Shown one piece after another: positions 1-6,267 of a stretch of DNA of 7,893 nt. Each line of letters starts with the position of its first letter. The first letter of the stretch is position 1. Origin of the DNA: Actinomycetes bacterium (GTDB lineage Bacteria; Actinomycetota; Actinomycetes; Streptosporangiales; Streptosporangiaceae); NCBI GenBank assembly GCA_023425615.1, contig JAFACJ010000555.1, positions 1-7,893 of the forward strand, read 5' to 3'. The translations under genes were made by a program, and so were the position numbers. The notes under the pieces are model-generated. The model was not told the DNA's origin. It made no database searches and saw nothing but the letters and a program-made list of their open reading frames with translations.

Positions 1-2
1 GG

Positions 3-662
3 CCCACCGTCTCCCCCTCCTACCTGGCCGGTCCCGTCTCCCCCACCGGGTCCGCCGCCGACCCCGCCGCCCCGGCGACGCCGACGACCGAGGAACTGGA
101 CGGCCCCGCCCTCGCCGAGCGGATCTCCGGCGCCACCGGGGACAAGGAGAGCTTCGTGCTGTCCTTCCGCCGGGTCGCGGGCAAGGACGTCACCACCGCG
201 TCCGGCGGGATCAAGGAGAGCGACCTCAAGGTCTGGCTGTCCGGTCCGAAGCTGGCCAAGCGGCAGGTGATCGTCCTCGGCGGGGACGGCTATCTGCAGC
301 AGGGCGCCGCCTGGCAGAAGCTCGCCCTCGGCGCCAAGGCCAAGGGGTACGGCGTGCTGGCCGAGCAGGCGCGCTGGGGCGCCTCCCTCGACGTCCTTGC
401 GGCGCTGCTGGAGGAGTCCGAGACCCTCACCCGCAAGGGGAGCCGCTGGAGCGGCACCGTGCCGCAGGCGTCGGGGCTCGACGCCGTCGCGCCCGGCTAC
501 CGCAAGCCCAAGGTCGCCTTCGAGCTCGTCGTGGGGGCGGGCTGGCTGCCCAAGCAGCTCAAGGTGAGCATCACCGCGGCCGGCAAGACCAAGATCGCCA
601 CCACCACGAGCTTCTCCAAGTGGGGTGGCAAGCTCACCATCAAGGCTCCTGCCAAGCGCTGA
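3..662 (+). CDS. LolA-like lipoprotein (LppX/LprG-type), 3' part only
   Basis: The reading frame is open from the left edge to a TGA at 660-662, giving 219 visible residues. The start and any signal peptide or lipobox cysteine lie outside the window, so membrane anchoring is inferred. Visible residues 1-31 form a Pro/Ser/Thr/Ala-rich linker, as expected between a lipidated N-terminus and a folded domain. The rest looks like the LppX/LprAFG and LolA-like half-barrel: a strand SFVLSFRRVAG (50-60), a 'DLKVWLSG...QVIVLGGDGYLQ' stretch (74-99) followed by AAWQKL, and a C-terminal FSKWGGKLTIKAP (204-216) resembling the usual 'fsdWGkpv.I.aP' ending. Such proteins carry lipids or glycolipids across the cell envelope, or are extracytoplasmic lipoproteins of unknown ligand. 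The gene is convergent with the primase-like gene and shares its terminator. The family assignment rests on pattern recognition only. An internal ATG at 156 would cut off part of the domain and is not the real start. Confidence 0.6.
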   Translation, partial: PTVSPSYLAGPVSPTGSAADPAAPATPTTEELDGPALAERISGATGDKESFVLSFRRVAGKDVTTASGGIKESDLKVWLSGPKLAKRQVIVLGGDGYLQQGAAWQKLALGAKAKGYGVLAEQARWGASLDVLAALLEESETLTRKGSRWSGTVPQASGLDAVAPGYRKPKVAFELVVGAGWLPKQLKVSITAAGKTKIATTTSFSKWGGKLTIKAPAKR

Positions 663-691
663 GAGCGCCCAGGAACCCCCGAGGACGCCGA

Positions 692-729
692 AGCCCTCCT
701 CTCCCACGGATCTCCGGGGAGGGAGGGCT
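692..729. terminator. Hairpin terminator between convergent genes
   Basis: AGCCCTCC (692-699) pairs perfectly with GGAGGGCT (722-729). With T700 bulged, CTCCC (701-705) pairs with GGGAG (717-721), giving 13 bp around an 11-base loop. On the + strand it is followed only by a weak T-rich stretch (cttgtgtg), as is common in high-GC actinomycetes. It lies 30 bp after the lipoprotein stop and 31 bp after the stop of the opposing primase-like gene, so it can serve both transcripts. Confidence 0.7.
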
Positions 730-759
730 CTTGTGTGCCTCAGGGGGCCGAAGCGGTGG

Positions 760-1380
760 TCAGTCGACCAGGTACTCCAGGATGCGCAGCGGGTCGGGGA
801 GCGGGGCGCCGTCCGGCGGCCTGACCCAGGTGACCTCGCGGCCGAACGGCAGCACCGACGGGGGCGCCACCACATAGCTGTCCCGGCAGTGCCAGCGCAT
901 GCCGGGGGTGTCGGCGAGGGTCTCGGGCGAGCAGTCGAGATGACAGGACCACCACTCGTCCTCGTCCTCCGGGGCGCCGCGGGTGGCGACGAAGAACAGA
1001 TGGCGCTCGGCGCCGATCGCCGCCACGGGTCCCGGGCGCACGCCCGCCGCCTCCATCGCCGCCATCGCGGCCAGTCCCGTCCGCGCGGGGACGTCGAAGA
1101 CGTCGAAGACACGGCCGGTGGGGAGTATCACGTTGGCGTCGGGGGCCCGCGCCCACCAGCGGTCGAGCGCCTCGCGGTCGGTGGTGGCCTGCCGGGCCCA
1201 GCCCGTGGTGACCGGATGCGCGCCCGGATCCGGGCAGCCGATCCGGTCGCAGGAGCAGGCACGGTCGCCGTCGACCGGCGCGGAGGCGCCCGCCACGGTG
1301 GCCCAGCCGCGCGCCGCGTAGTCGCGGGCCGCCTGGACCAGCCGATCCCTGGCGCGTGTATTGCGGGTGACCGCCAACAT
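760..1380 (-). CDS. Bifunctional DNA primase/polymerase-like (prim-pol N-terminal domain) protein
   Basis: The protein has 206 residues. It starts at an ATG (1380-1378) with a run of six G (1387-1392) six bases upstream as ribosome binding site. The order of motifs is that of the archaeo-eukaryotic prim-pol domain seen in plasmid and phage primases. An N-terminal helix with YAARGWATV (21-29) is followed by a Cys/His cluster CSCDRIGCPDPGAH (42-55), then WWARAPDANVILPTG (75-89). Next come the acidic strand FDVFDVP (92-98) and the GAERHLFF strand (123-130), whose His would be the conserved catalytic one. A SYVVAPPS stretch (168-175) follows. The usual DxD metal pair is replaced by D93-x-x-D96, so polymerase activity is doubtful. 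There is no helicase domain. Short stand-alone proteins of this type are frequent in Streptomyces and relatives with no established role. The gene lies downstream of hemB on the same strand but 159 bp away, with its own possible promoter. Confidence 0.75.
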   Translation of the reverse strand: MLAVTRNTRARDRLVQAARDYAARGWATVAGASAPVDGDRACSCDRIGCPDPGAHPVTTGWARQATTDREALDRWWARAPDANVILPTGRVFDVFDVPARTGLAAMAAMEAAGVRPGPVAAIGAERHLFFVATRGAPEDEDEWWSCHLDCSPETLADTPGMRWHCRDSYVVAPPSVLPFGREVTWVRPPDGAPLPDPLRILEYLVD

Positions 1381-1401
1381 CTATCGCCCCCCGAAGAGAG
1401 A

Positions 1402-1434
1402 ACCGCCTTTCCCCAGATCATGGCGAAAGGCGGT
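1402..1434. repeat. Perfect 10-bp inverted repeat between hemB and the primase-like gene
   Basis: ACCGCCTTTC (1402-1411) and GAAAGGCGGT (1425-1434) are exact reverse complements around 13 bases. Within the loop CCA (1413-1415) and TGG (1421-1423) can pair as well. There is no U-tract on either side. It could be a terminator of the I-shaped kind after hemB, a hairpin in the leader of the primase-like mRNA ending 21 bases before its ATG, or a protein-binding site. The sequence does not decide between these. Confidence 0.6.
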
Positions 1435-1454
1435 GGAAATCTGCGCACCGACCC

Positions 1455-1479
1455 TTGGATACGGTTCCAAATGACTATA
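1455..1479 (-). promoter_or_regulatory. Possible promoter and operator of the primase-like gene
   Basis: On the - strand TATAGT (1479-1474) resembles a -10 hexamer. Immediately downstream lies a small palindrome, TTGGA-N6-TCCAA (1455-1470), which would overlap the transcription start. No good -35 hexamer is visible at the right distance. The gap of 159 bp after hemB and the lower G+C here make a separate promoter for the primase-like gene plausible, but the call rests on short matches. Confidence 0.3.
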
Positions 1480-1509
1480 CGCAGGCCACCCCCGGCGGGT
1501 TCGGGCGGG

Positions 1510-1531
1510 GTTCACCGAATGTTCACGCCGC
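1510..1531. promoter_or_regulatory. PHO-box-like direct repeat
   Basis: Two 11-bp units begin GTTCACC and GTTCACG at 1510 and 1521 on the + strand, with GTTCAC identical in both. The Streptomyces PhoP binding site is built from 11-bp direct repeats of the form GTTCACC-N4. The site lies 9 bp beyond the hemB stop codon and about 30-50 bp upstream of the possible -10 of the primase-like gene. It is on the strand opposite to that gene. Only two units are seen, so a chance match is possible. Confidence 0.3.
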
Positions 1532-1539
1532 GGCGCGGC

Positions 1540-2505
1540 TCACAGGCCCCGGGCGACCTCGGTGGCCCAGTACGTCAGGATGAGGTCGGCGCCCGCCCGC
1601 TTGATCGCGGTCAGCGACTCGGCGATGACCCGCTCGCGGTCGATCCAGCCGTTGGCGGCGGCCGCCTCGACCATCGCGTACTCGCCGCTCACCTGGTAGG
1701 CCGCCAGCGGGACGTCCACCATGTCCCGCACCTGGCGGACGATGTCCAGATAGGGACCGGCGGGCTTGACCATGACGAGGTCGGCGCCCTCCTCCAGGTC
1801 AAGGCGCACCTCGCGCAGCGACTCCCGCGCGTTGGCCGGATCCTGCTGGTAGGCCGAGCGGTCGCCGAACTGCGGCGCGCACTCGGCGGCGTCGCGGAAC
1901 GGCCCGTAGTAGGCGGAGGAGTACTTCGCCGAGTAGGCCATGATCGGGATGTTCTGGTACCCCGCCCCGTCCAGGGCGGCGCGGATCGCCCGCACCTGGC
2001 CGTCCATCATGCCGCTGGGCGCCACCACCTGGGAGCCGGCCTCGGCCTGCGCCACCGCGATCGAGGCGTAGCGCTCCAGCGTGGAGTCGTTGTCGACCTC
2101 CCCGGAGGGCGTGAGCAGCCCGCAGTGGCCGTGCGAGGTGTACTCATCGAGGCACAGGTCGGTCATGAGGACCAGGGAGTCGCCGAGGTCGGACGTCAGG
2201 TCGCGCAGTGCGACCTGCATGATCCCGTCCGGGTCGTCCGCCGCCGAGCCGCGCTCGTCCTTGACGGCGGGGACGCCGAACAGCACCAGGCCCCCGACGC
2301 CGGCCTCCGCCGCCTCGTGCGCTGCCTTGCGCAGGCTGTCGCGGGTGTGCTGGTGGACGCCCGGCATCGAGACGACCTCGGCGGGCTCGTCGATGCCCTC
2401 CTTGATGAACAGGGGCAGGATGAGGTCGGCGGGGTTCAGCCGGGTCTCGGCCACCAGCCGGCGCAGCGCCGCCGACCGGCGCAGCCTGCGCGGACGTTCG
2501 ATCAT
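1540..2505 (-). CDS. hemB: Delta-aminolevulinic acid dehydratase (porphobilinogen synthase)
   Basis: This enzyme condenses two 5-aminolevulinates to porphobilinogen in the cytoplasm. The protein is 321 residues from the ATG, normal for the family (about 320-340). It is full length, from the RRLRRSAALRRLV N-terminal arm used in octamer assembly through the TIM barrel. Both Schiff-base lysines are visible: K194 in YSAKYSS and K247 in MVKPAG. The active-site metal motif is DLCLDEYTSHGHCG (116-129), with Cys118, Asp120 and Cys128 where classical zinc enzymes have three cysteines. The region RDAAECAPQFGDRSAYQ corresponds to the active-site lid and allosteric magnesium area. I chose the ATG at 2505, which overlaps the hemD stop by one base (TGATG). 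AGAGG at 2514-2518 lies 8 bases before it. A GTG at 2508 is also possible and adds one residue. It is the last gene of the rex-hem operon. Confidence 0.97.
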   Translation of the reverse strand: MIERPRRLRRSAALRRLVAETRLNPADLILPLFIKEGIDEPAEVVSMPGVHQHTRDSLRKAAHEAAEAGVGGLVLFGVPAVKDERGSAADDPDGIMQVALRDLTSDLGDSLVLMTDLCLDEYTSHGHCGLLTPSGEVDNDSTLERYASIAVAQAEAGSQVVAPSGMMDGQVRAIRAALDGAGYQNIPIMAYSAKYSSAYYGPFRDAAECAPQFGDRSAYQQDPANARESLREVRLDLEEGADLVMVKPAGPYLDIVRQVRDMVDVPLAAYQVSGEYAMVEAAAANGWIDRERVIAESLTAIKRAGADLILTYWATEVARGL

Positions 2506-4049
2506 CACGTGAACCTCTTCTTCCGGGCTCCGCGCCGCATCTGGCTGGGCTTGCGCAGCGGCTCACCCGCCTCGATCTGGGCGGCCCTGCGCTTGGCTCC
2601 GTACTCCGCCAGTGCCACGGCGAGTTCCGCGATGGACGGCTTCTCAGCCATGACATCGACGCGGAGGCCGTATTCCTCGGCGGTCTTGGCCGTCTGCGGC
2701 CCGATCACCGCGATGACCGTCACATTGTGCGGCTTGCCGGCGATGCCGATGAGGTTCTTCACCGTGGAGGAGCTGGTGAACAGCACCGCGTCGAAACCGC
2801 CGCCCTTGATCGCCTCACGGATCGGCTGCGGCGGCGGCGCCGCCCGCACCGTCCGGTAGGCGGTGACGTCGTCGCACTCCCAGCCCAGCTCCGTCAGGCC
2901 CGAGATCAGCCGGTCGGTGGCGATGTCGGCGCGCGGCAGCAGCACCCGGTTGATCGGGTCGAGGTCCTCGTCGTACGGCGGCCAGATCTCCACCAGGCCC
3001 TCGCTGGACTGCTCGCCCGAGGGCATGAGGTCGGGCTGCACGCCGAACTCCACCAGCGAGGCGGCCGTCTGCTCGCCCACCGCGGCGACCTTGAGGCCGG
3101 CGAAGGCACGGGCGTCCAGACCGTACTCGGCGAACTTCTCGCGCACCGCCTTCACCGCGTTGACGGAGGTGAAGACGACCCACTCGTAGCGGCCGGTGAC
3201 CAGGCCCTTGATGGCGCGGTCCATCTGCTGGGGGGTGCGCGGCGGCTCCACCGAGATGGTGGGCACCTCCTGCGGCACCGCGCCGTAGGCCCGCAGCTGC
3301 TCCGACAGATCGGCGGCCTGCTCCTTGGTGCGCGGCACCAGGACCCGCCAGCCGAACAGCGCCTTGGTCTCGAACCAGGACAGCTTCTTGCGCCAGTTCA
3401 CCACGTCGCCGACCACGATCAGCGCCGGCGCGTCCATGCCCTTGGTCTCGGCGTACAGCCGGTTGAGGGTCGTCACCACCGTCTCCTGCTCGGTGGTGGT
3501 GCCCAGGCTGGTGTAGGCAGCCGGGGTGGAGTCCTTGCGGCCCGCGGCGATCAGCCGCTTGGCCAGCTCGCTCACCTGGCCCTCGGCGCCCAGGATGACC
3601 AGGGTCGCCTCGCCCGCGGCGCAGGAGTCCCAGTCCACCCCGCCGTCGGCGGCGTCGATGATCCGCGTCTCGCGGACCTCGTCGTCCTTCAGCGGGATCC
3701 CCGCGTACTGCGGGACCGCCGTCACCGCGGAGACACCGGGCACCACCTCGAAGGCCACGCCCTCGGCCGCGCACGCCGCTGCCTCCCGCGCCGCCTTGCC
3801 GCCGAGGCCCGAGTCGCCCGAGACCAGCCGCACCACCGCGCCGTCGCGGGCCGCCGCGAGCACCAGCTTGACCGCGTCGCGCTCGTCCGCGTCGAGGACC
3901 TCGGCGCCGGGACGGCAGTGCCCCAGCACCACCGCCGGGCAGCTCGCCCGGTTCACCACGACCGTGTCCGCGCGGCCCAGGGCCTCCACGGCACGCAGTG
4001 TCAGCAGGCCGGGGTCACCCGGTCCGACGCCTACGAAAGTGACGGTCAT
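2505..4049 (-). CDS. hemD: Uroporphyrinogen-III synthase fused to an uroporphyrinogen methyltransferase-like domain
   Basis: The protein has 514 residues and two domains. Residues 1-220 follow the tetrapyrrole methylase (CobA/SUMT) pattern: GVGPGDPGLLTLRA (7-20), VVPGVSAVTAVPQYAGIPL (102-120), YTSLGTTTEQETVVTTL (179-195) and PALIVVGDVVNWRKKLSWFE (208-227). The SAM-contacting loop, GGDPF.FGRG in active enzymes, reads SGDSGLGGKA (77-86) here, so methyltransferase activity is uncertain. Residues 232-485 are the HemD fold, with GWRVLVPRTKEQA (233-245), VVFTSVNAV (291-299), VAAVGEQTA (321-329) and AVLFTSSSTVKNL (421-433). That domain closes hydroxymethylbilane with ring-D inversion to uroporphyrinogen III. 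A basic tail (RRGARKKR) ends the protein. The start is the ATG at 4049, which overlaps the hemC stop (ATGA) with GGAGG four bases upstream. Longer in-frame starts run deep into hemC. Similar fusions follow hemC in Streptomyces and mycobacteria. Confidence 0.93.
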   Translation of the reverse strand: MTVTFVGVGPGDPGLLTLRAVEALGRADTVVVNRASCPAVVLGHCRPGAEVLDADERDAVKLVLAAARDGAVVRLVSGDSGLGGKAAREAAACAAEGVAFEVVPGVSAVTAVPQYAGIPLKDDEVRETRIIDAADGGVDWDSCAAGEATLVILGAEGQVSELAKRLIAAGRKDSTPAAYTSLGTTTEQETVVTTLNRLYAETKGMDAPALIVVGDVVNWRKKLSWFETKALFGWRVLVPRTKEQAADLSEQLRAYGAVPQEVPTISVEPPRTPQQMDRAIKGLVTGRYEWVVFTSVNAVKAVREKFAEYGLDARAFAGLKVAAVGEQTAASLVEFGVQPDLMPSGEQSSEGLVEIWPPYDEDLDPINRVLLPRADIATDRLISGLTELGWECDDVTAYRTVRAAPPPQPIREAIKGGGFDAVLFTSSSTVKNLIGIAGKPHNVTVIAVIGPQTAKTAEEYGLRVDVMAEKPSIAELAVALAEYGAKRRAAQIEAGEPLRKPSQMRRGARKKRFT

Positions 4050-4948
4050 GGTGCCTCCATCAGCTTGTCGGCCCCCTGCTCCAAGAGCCGGGCCGCCAGC
4101 TCGCGGCCCAACTCCCTTGCCTGCGCGGGGTGGCCGCTCGCGGAGAGCCTGATCTGGCGGGTGCCGTCGAGGGACACGACGGCCGCCGTCAGGCCCAGTA
4201 CTTCGTCCTCCACCTGCGCGAACGTACCCACCGGAGCGGAACATCCCGCCTCCAGCACCGCCAGGACGGTGCGTTCGGCGGTGACGGCCGCCCGGGTGTC
4301 AGGGTCGTCCAGTCCGCGGAGAAGCTCGATCAGCCCGGCGTCGTCGGCCCGGCATTCCACCGCCAGCGCGCCCTGCCCGGGGGCCGGCAGCATCTGGTCG
4401 GGGTCGAACAGCTCGCCGATCCGGTCGGCGCGGCCGATCCTGGACAGCCCGGCGTGCGCCAGCACCACCGCGTCCAGCTCGCCGCTGTCGATCTTGGCCA
4501 GCCGGGTGTCGGCGTTGCCGCGGATCGGGACCACCTCCAGGTCCGGGCGCAGCGCCCGCAGCTGGGCGACGCGGCGCGGCGAGCCGGTGCCGACCCGGGC
4601 GCCGGACGGCAGCTCCGACAGCTTGCCGGGGCCGCACAGGGCGTCGCGCGGGTCGTGGCGCGGCGGCAGCGCGGCCAGCTCGACACCCTCGGCCCGACCG
4701 GTCGGAAGGTCCTTCAGCGAGTGCACGGCGAAGTCCACCTCACCGGACAGGAGCTTCTCCCGCAGCCGGTTGACGAACACCCCCGTCCCGCCGAGCTGGG
4801 CCAGCAGCGCCTGGGAGACGTCGCCCTCGGTGGTGACCCCGGTGAGCTCGACCTCGCGCCCGGTGGCACGGGTCAGCGCGTCGGCCACCTGCCCCGACTG
4901 GGTCATCGCCAGCAGGCTCTTGCGGGTGCCCAGCTTCAGAGTGCTCAC
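4046..4948 (-). CDS. hemC: Porphobilinogen deaminase (hydroxymethylbilane synthase)
   Basis: This enzyme links four porphobilinogens head to tail into hydroxymethylbilane, the substrate of the HemD domain encoded next. The 300 residues match the family length. N-terminal LGTRKSLLAMTQS (6-18) is the start of domain 1, followed by TTEGD (39-43). VDFAVHSLKDLP (71-82) contains the catalytic aspartate D79. GTGSPRRVAQL (120-130) and IRGNADTRLAK (142-152) bind the substrate and cofactor, and LPAPGQGALAVE (187-198) follows. The dipyrromethane cofactor attaches to Cys236 in LEAGCSAPVG (232-241). Nothing essential is missing. The start is a GTG at 4948 that overlaps the hemA stop by four bases (GTGA), with GGAG six bases upstream. 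The stop overlaps the hemD ATG in the same way, so the middle enzymes of the pathway should be made at matched levels. Confidence 0.97.
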   Translation of the reverse strand: MSTLKLGTRKSLLAMTQSGQVADALTRATGREVELTGVTTEGDVSQALLAQLGGTGVFVNRLREKLLSGEVDFAVHSLKDLPTGRAEGVELAALPPRHDPRDALCGPGKLSELPSGARVGTGSPRRVAQLRALRPDLEVVPIRGNADTRLAKIDSGELDAVVLAHAGLSRIGRADRIGELFDPDQMLPAPGQGALAVECRADDAGLIELLRGLDDPDTRAAVTAERTVLAVLEAGCSAPVGTFAQVEDEVLGLTAAVVSLDGTRQIRLSASGHPAQARELGRELAARLLEQGADKLMEAP

Positions 4949-6267
4949 GCCGTGCTCCGTTCCTGCGGCTCCCCTGGCCGGTCGCTCAGATCGGCGCAGG
5001 CCACGGCCTGGGGTGCCGCCGGGTCGAGATCGAAGAGCTCGCGCAGCGCGTCGGCGTAGGAGTCGCCGCCGGGAGAGGCTGCCAGTTCCTTGACCCGGAC
5101 GGTGGGGACGTGCAGCAGCTTGTCGGCGACGCGGCGCACGGTCATGGCGATCTCGTGCTCGGTCTTGGGGTCGAGGCCGGGGAGCTTGGCGCGCAGCCGC
5201 GCCAGTTCCAGCTCCACCACCTCGGTGGCCTTGGCCCGCAGCGCGACGACGGTCGGCGCCACGGCGGCGGCCCTGGCCGCCGACAGGAAGGCCGCCACCT
5301 CGTCGGCGACGATCCTCCGGACGGCTTCCACGGCCTCGGGCCCGATGGCCTGCGCCGCCTCCCGCGCGGTGCGCAGATCGTCGAGGTTGGCGAGGGCGGT
5401 GCCCTCCAGCTCGCGGACGCCGGTGTCGACGTCGTGCGGCAGGGCGAGGTCGAGGATGAACCGGTGCCGGGGGGTGAGCCGCTCCCCGCCGATCACCAGC
5501 CCGGCGCCGGTGCAGGAGATGATCAGGTCGGCGGAGTCCAGCTCCTCGTCCAGGTCCTCCAGACGCAGCGCGCGGGAGGGCGCGCCGACGGTCCGCGCCG
5601 ACTCCGCCAGCCGTTCGGCCTTCTCATAGGTGCGGTTGGCGATGATGATCTCGCCGACCCCGGCGCGGGCCAGGGTGGCGACGGCAAGGCCGCTCATCGC
5701 GCCGGCGCCGATCACCAGGGCCGTGCGCTCGGCCAGATCGCCCAGATGCCCCGAGGCGACCTGGAGCCCGACGCTGACCAGCGAGGCGCCGGCCTGGTCG
5801 ATGCCGGTGTCGGAGTGCGCCCGCTTGCCGACCCGCAGCGCCCGCTGCACCACCTCGTGCAGGGTCCGCCCGATGGTTCCCTCGGCCTGCGCCAGCCGGA
5901 AGGCGGAGCGGATCTGGCCGAGGATCTGTCCCTCGCCGACGACCATCGACTCCAGGCCGCACGCGACGGTGAAGGCGTGCTGCACGGCGCGGTCCTCGTA
6001 GTGCACGTACAGGTGCCGCGACAATTCCTCCAGCGCGACGCCCGAGTGCCGCGCCAGCAGCTCCGAGACGAGCTGGACGCCGCCGTGGAACTTGTCGACG
6101 GCGGCGTACACCTCGACCCGGTTGCAGGTCGAGACGATCATCACCTCGCTGACCGAGTCATGGATCTCGTGCAGCAGTTTGACCAGGTCGTCACCCGTGA
6201 TCGACGTCCGCTCCAGCAGTGTGACGGGGGCTGACCGGTGGCTCAGACCGACGACTAGCAGGCTCAT
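4945..6267 (-). CDS. hemA: Glutamyl-tRNA reductase
   Basis: This is the first committed and usually rate-controlling step of the C5 pathway: NADPH-dependent reduction of glutamyl-tRNA(Glu) to glutamate-1-semialdehyde. The 440 residues are normal length. The catalytic domain has VVGLSHRSAPVTLLER (5-20) and the nucleophile Cys48 in STCNRVEVY (46-54). GLESMVVGEGQILGQIR (104-120) is the family signature. The Rossmann domain has VIGAGAMSGLA (185-195) for NADPH and ANRTYEKAERLA (210-221). An alpha-helical dimerisation region with the RRVADKLLHVP segment follows, then a short variable tail. The start is the ATG at 6267, which overlaps the rex stop (ATGA), with GAGG seven bases upstream. The position directly after rex matches the Rex-controlled rex-hemACD arrangement of Streptomyces coelicolor. 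Aminolevulinate formation also needs HemL, which is not in this window. Confidence 0.97.
   Translation of the reverse strand: MSLLVVGLSHRSAPVTLLERTSITGDDLVKLLHEIHDSVSEVMIVSTCNRVEVYAAVDKFHGGVQLVSELLARHSGVALEELSRHLYVHYEDRAVQHAFTVACGLESMVVGEGQILGQIRSAFRLAQAEGTIGRTLHEVVQRALRVGKRAHSDTGIDQAGASLVSVGLQVASGHLGDLAERTALVIGAGAMSGLAVATLARAGVGEIIIANRTYEKAERLAESARTVGAPSRALRLEDLDEELDSADLIISCTGAGLVIGGERLTPRHRFILDLALPHDVDTGVRELEGTALANLDDLRTAREAAQAIGPEAVEAVRRIVADEVAAFLSAARAAAVAPTVVALRAKATEVVELELARLRAKLPGLDPKTEHEIAMTVRRVADKLLHVPTVRVKELAASPGGDSYADALRELFDLDPAAPQAVACADLSDRPGEPQERSTA

Noticed and set aside
1091..1110. Short tandem repeat ACGTCGAAG inside the primase-like gene
   Set aside because: It simply encodes the FDVFDV strand; two 9-bp copies within a gene are not evidence of a regulatory or mobile repeat.
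625..2859. Very long open frame on the + strand (over 700 codons) antisense to the primase-like gene and hemB
   Set aside because: Its composition (Arg/Gly/His/Pro-rich), lack of recognisable domains and full overlap with clearly real genes mark it as a by-product of high G+C.
4050..4244. Extended N-terminus for the HemD fusion beginning inside hemC
   Set aside because: The added residues are a shadow of hemC codons. The ATG at 4049 has GGAGG, an ATGA overlap and begins exactly at the methylase domain.
2727..5093. Long + strand open frame antisense to hemD and hemC
   Set aside because: Same reason: low-complexity translation opposite two genes with intact catalytic motifs.
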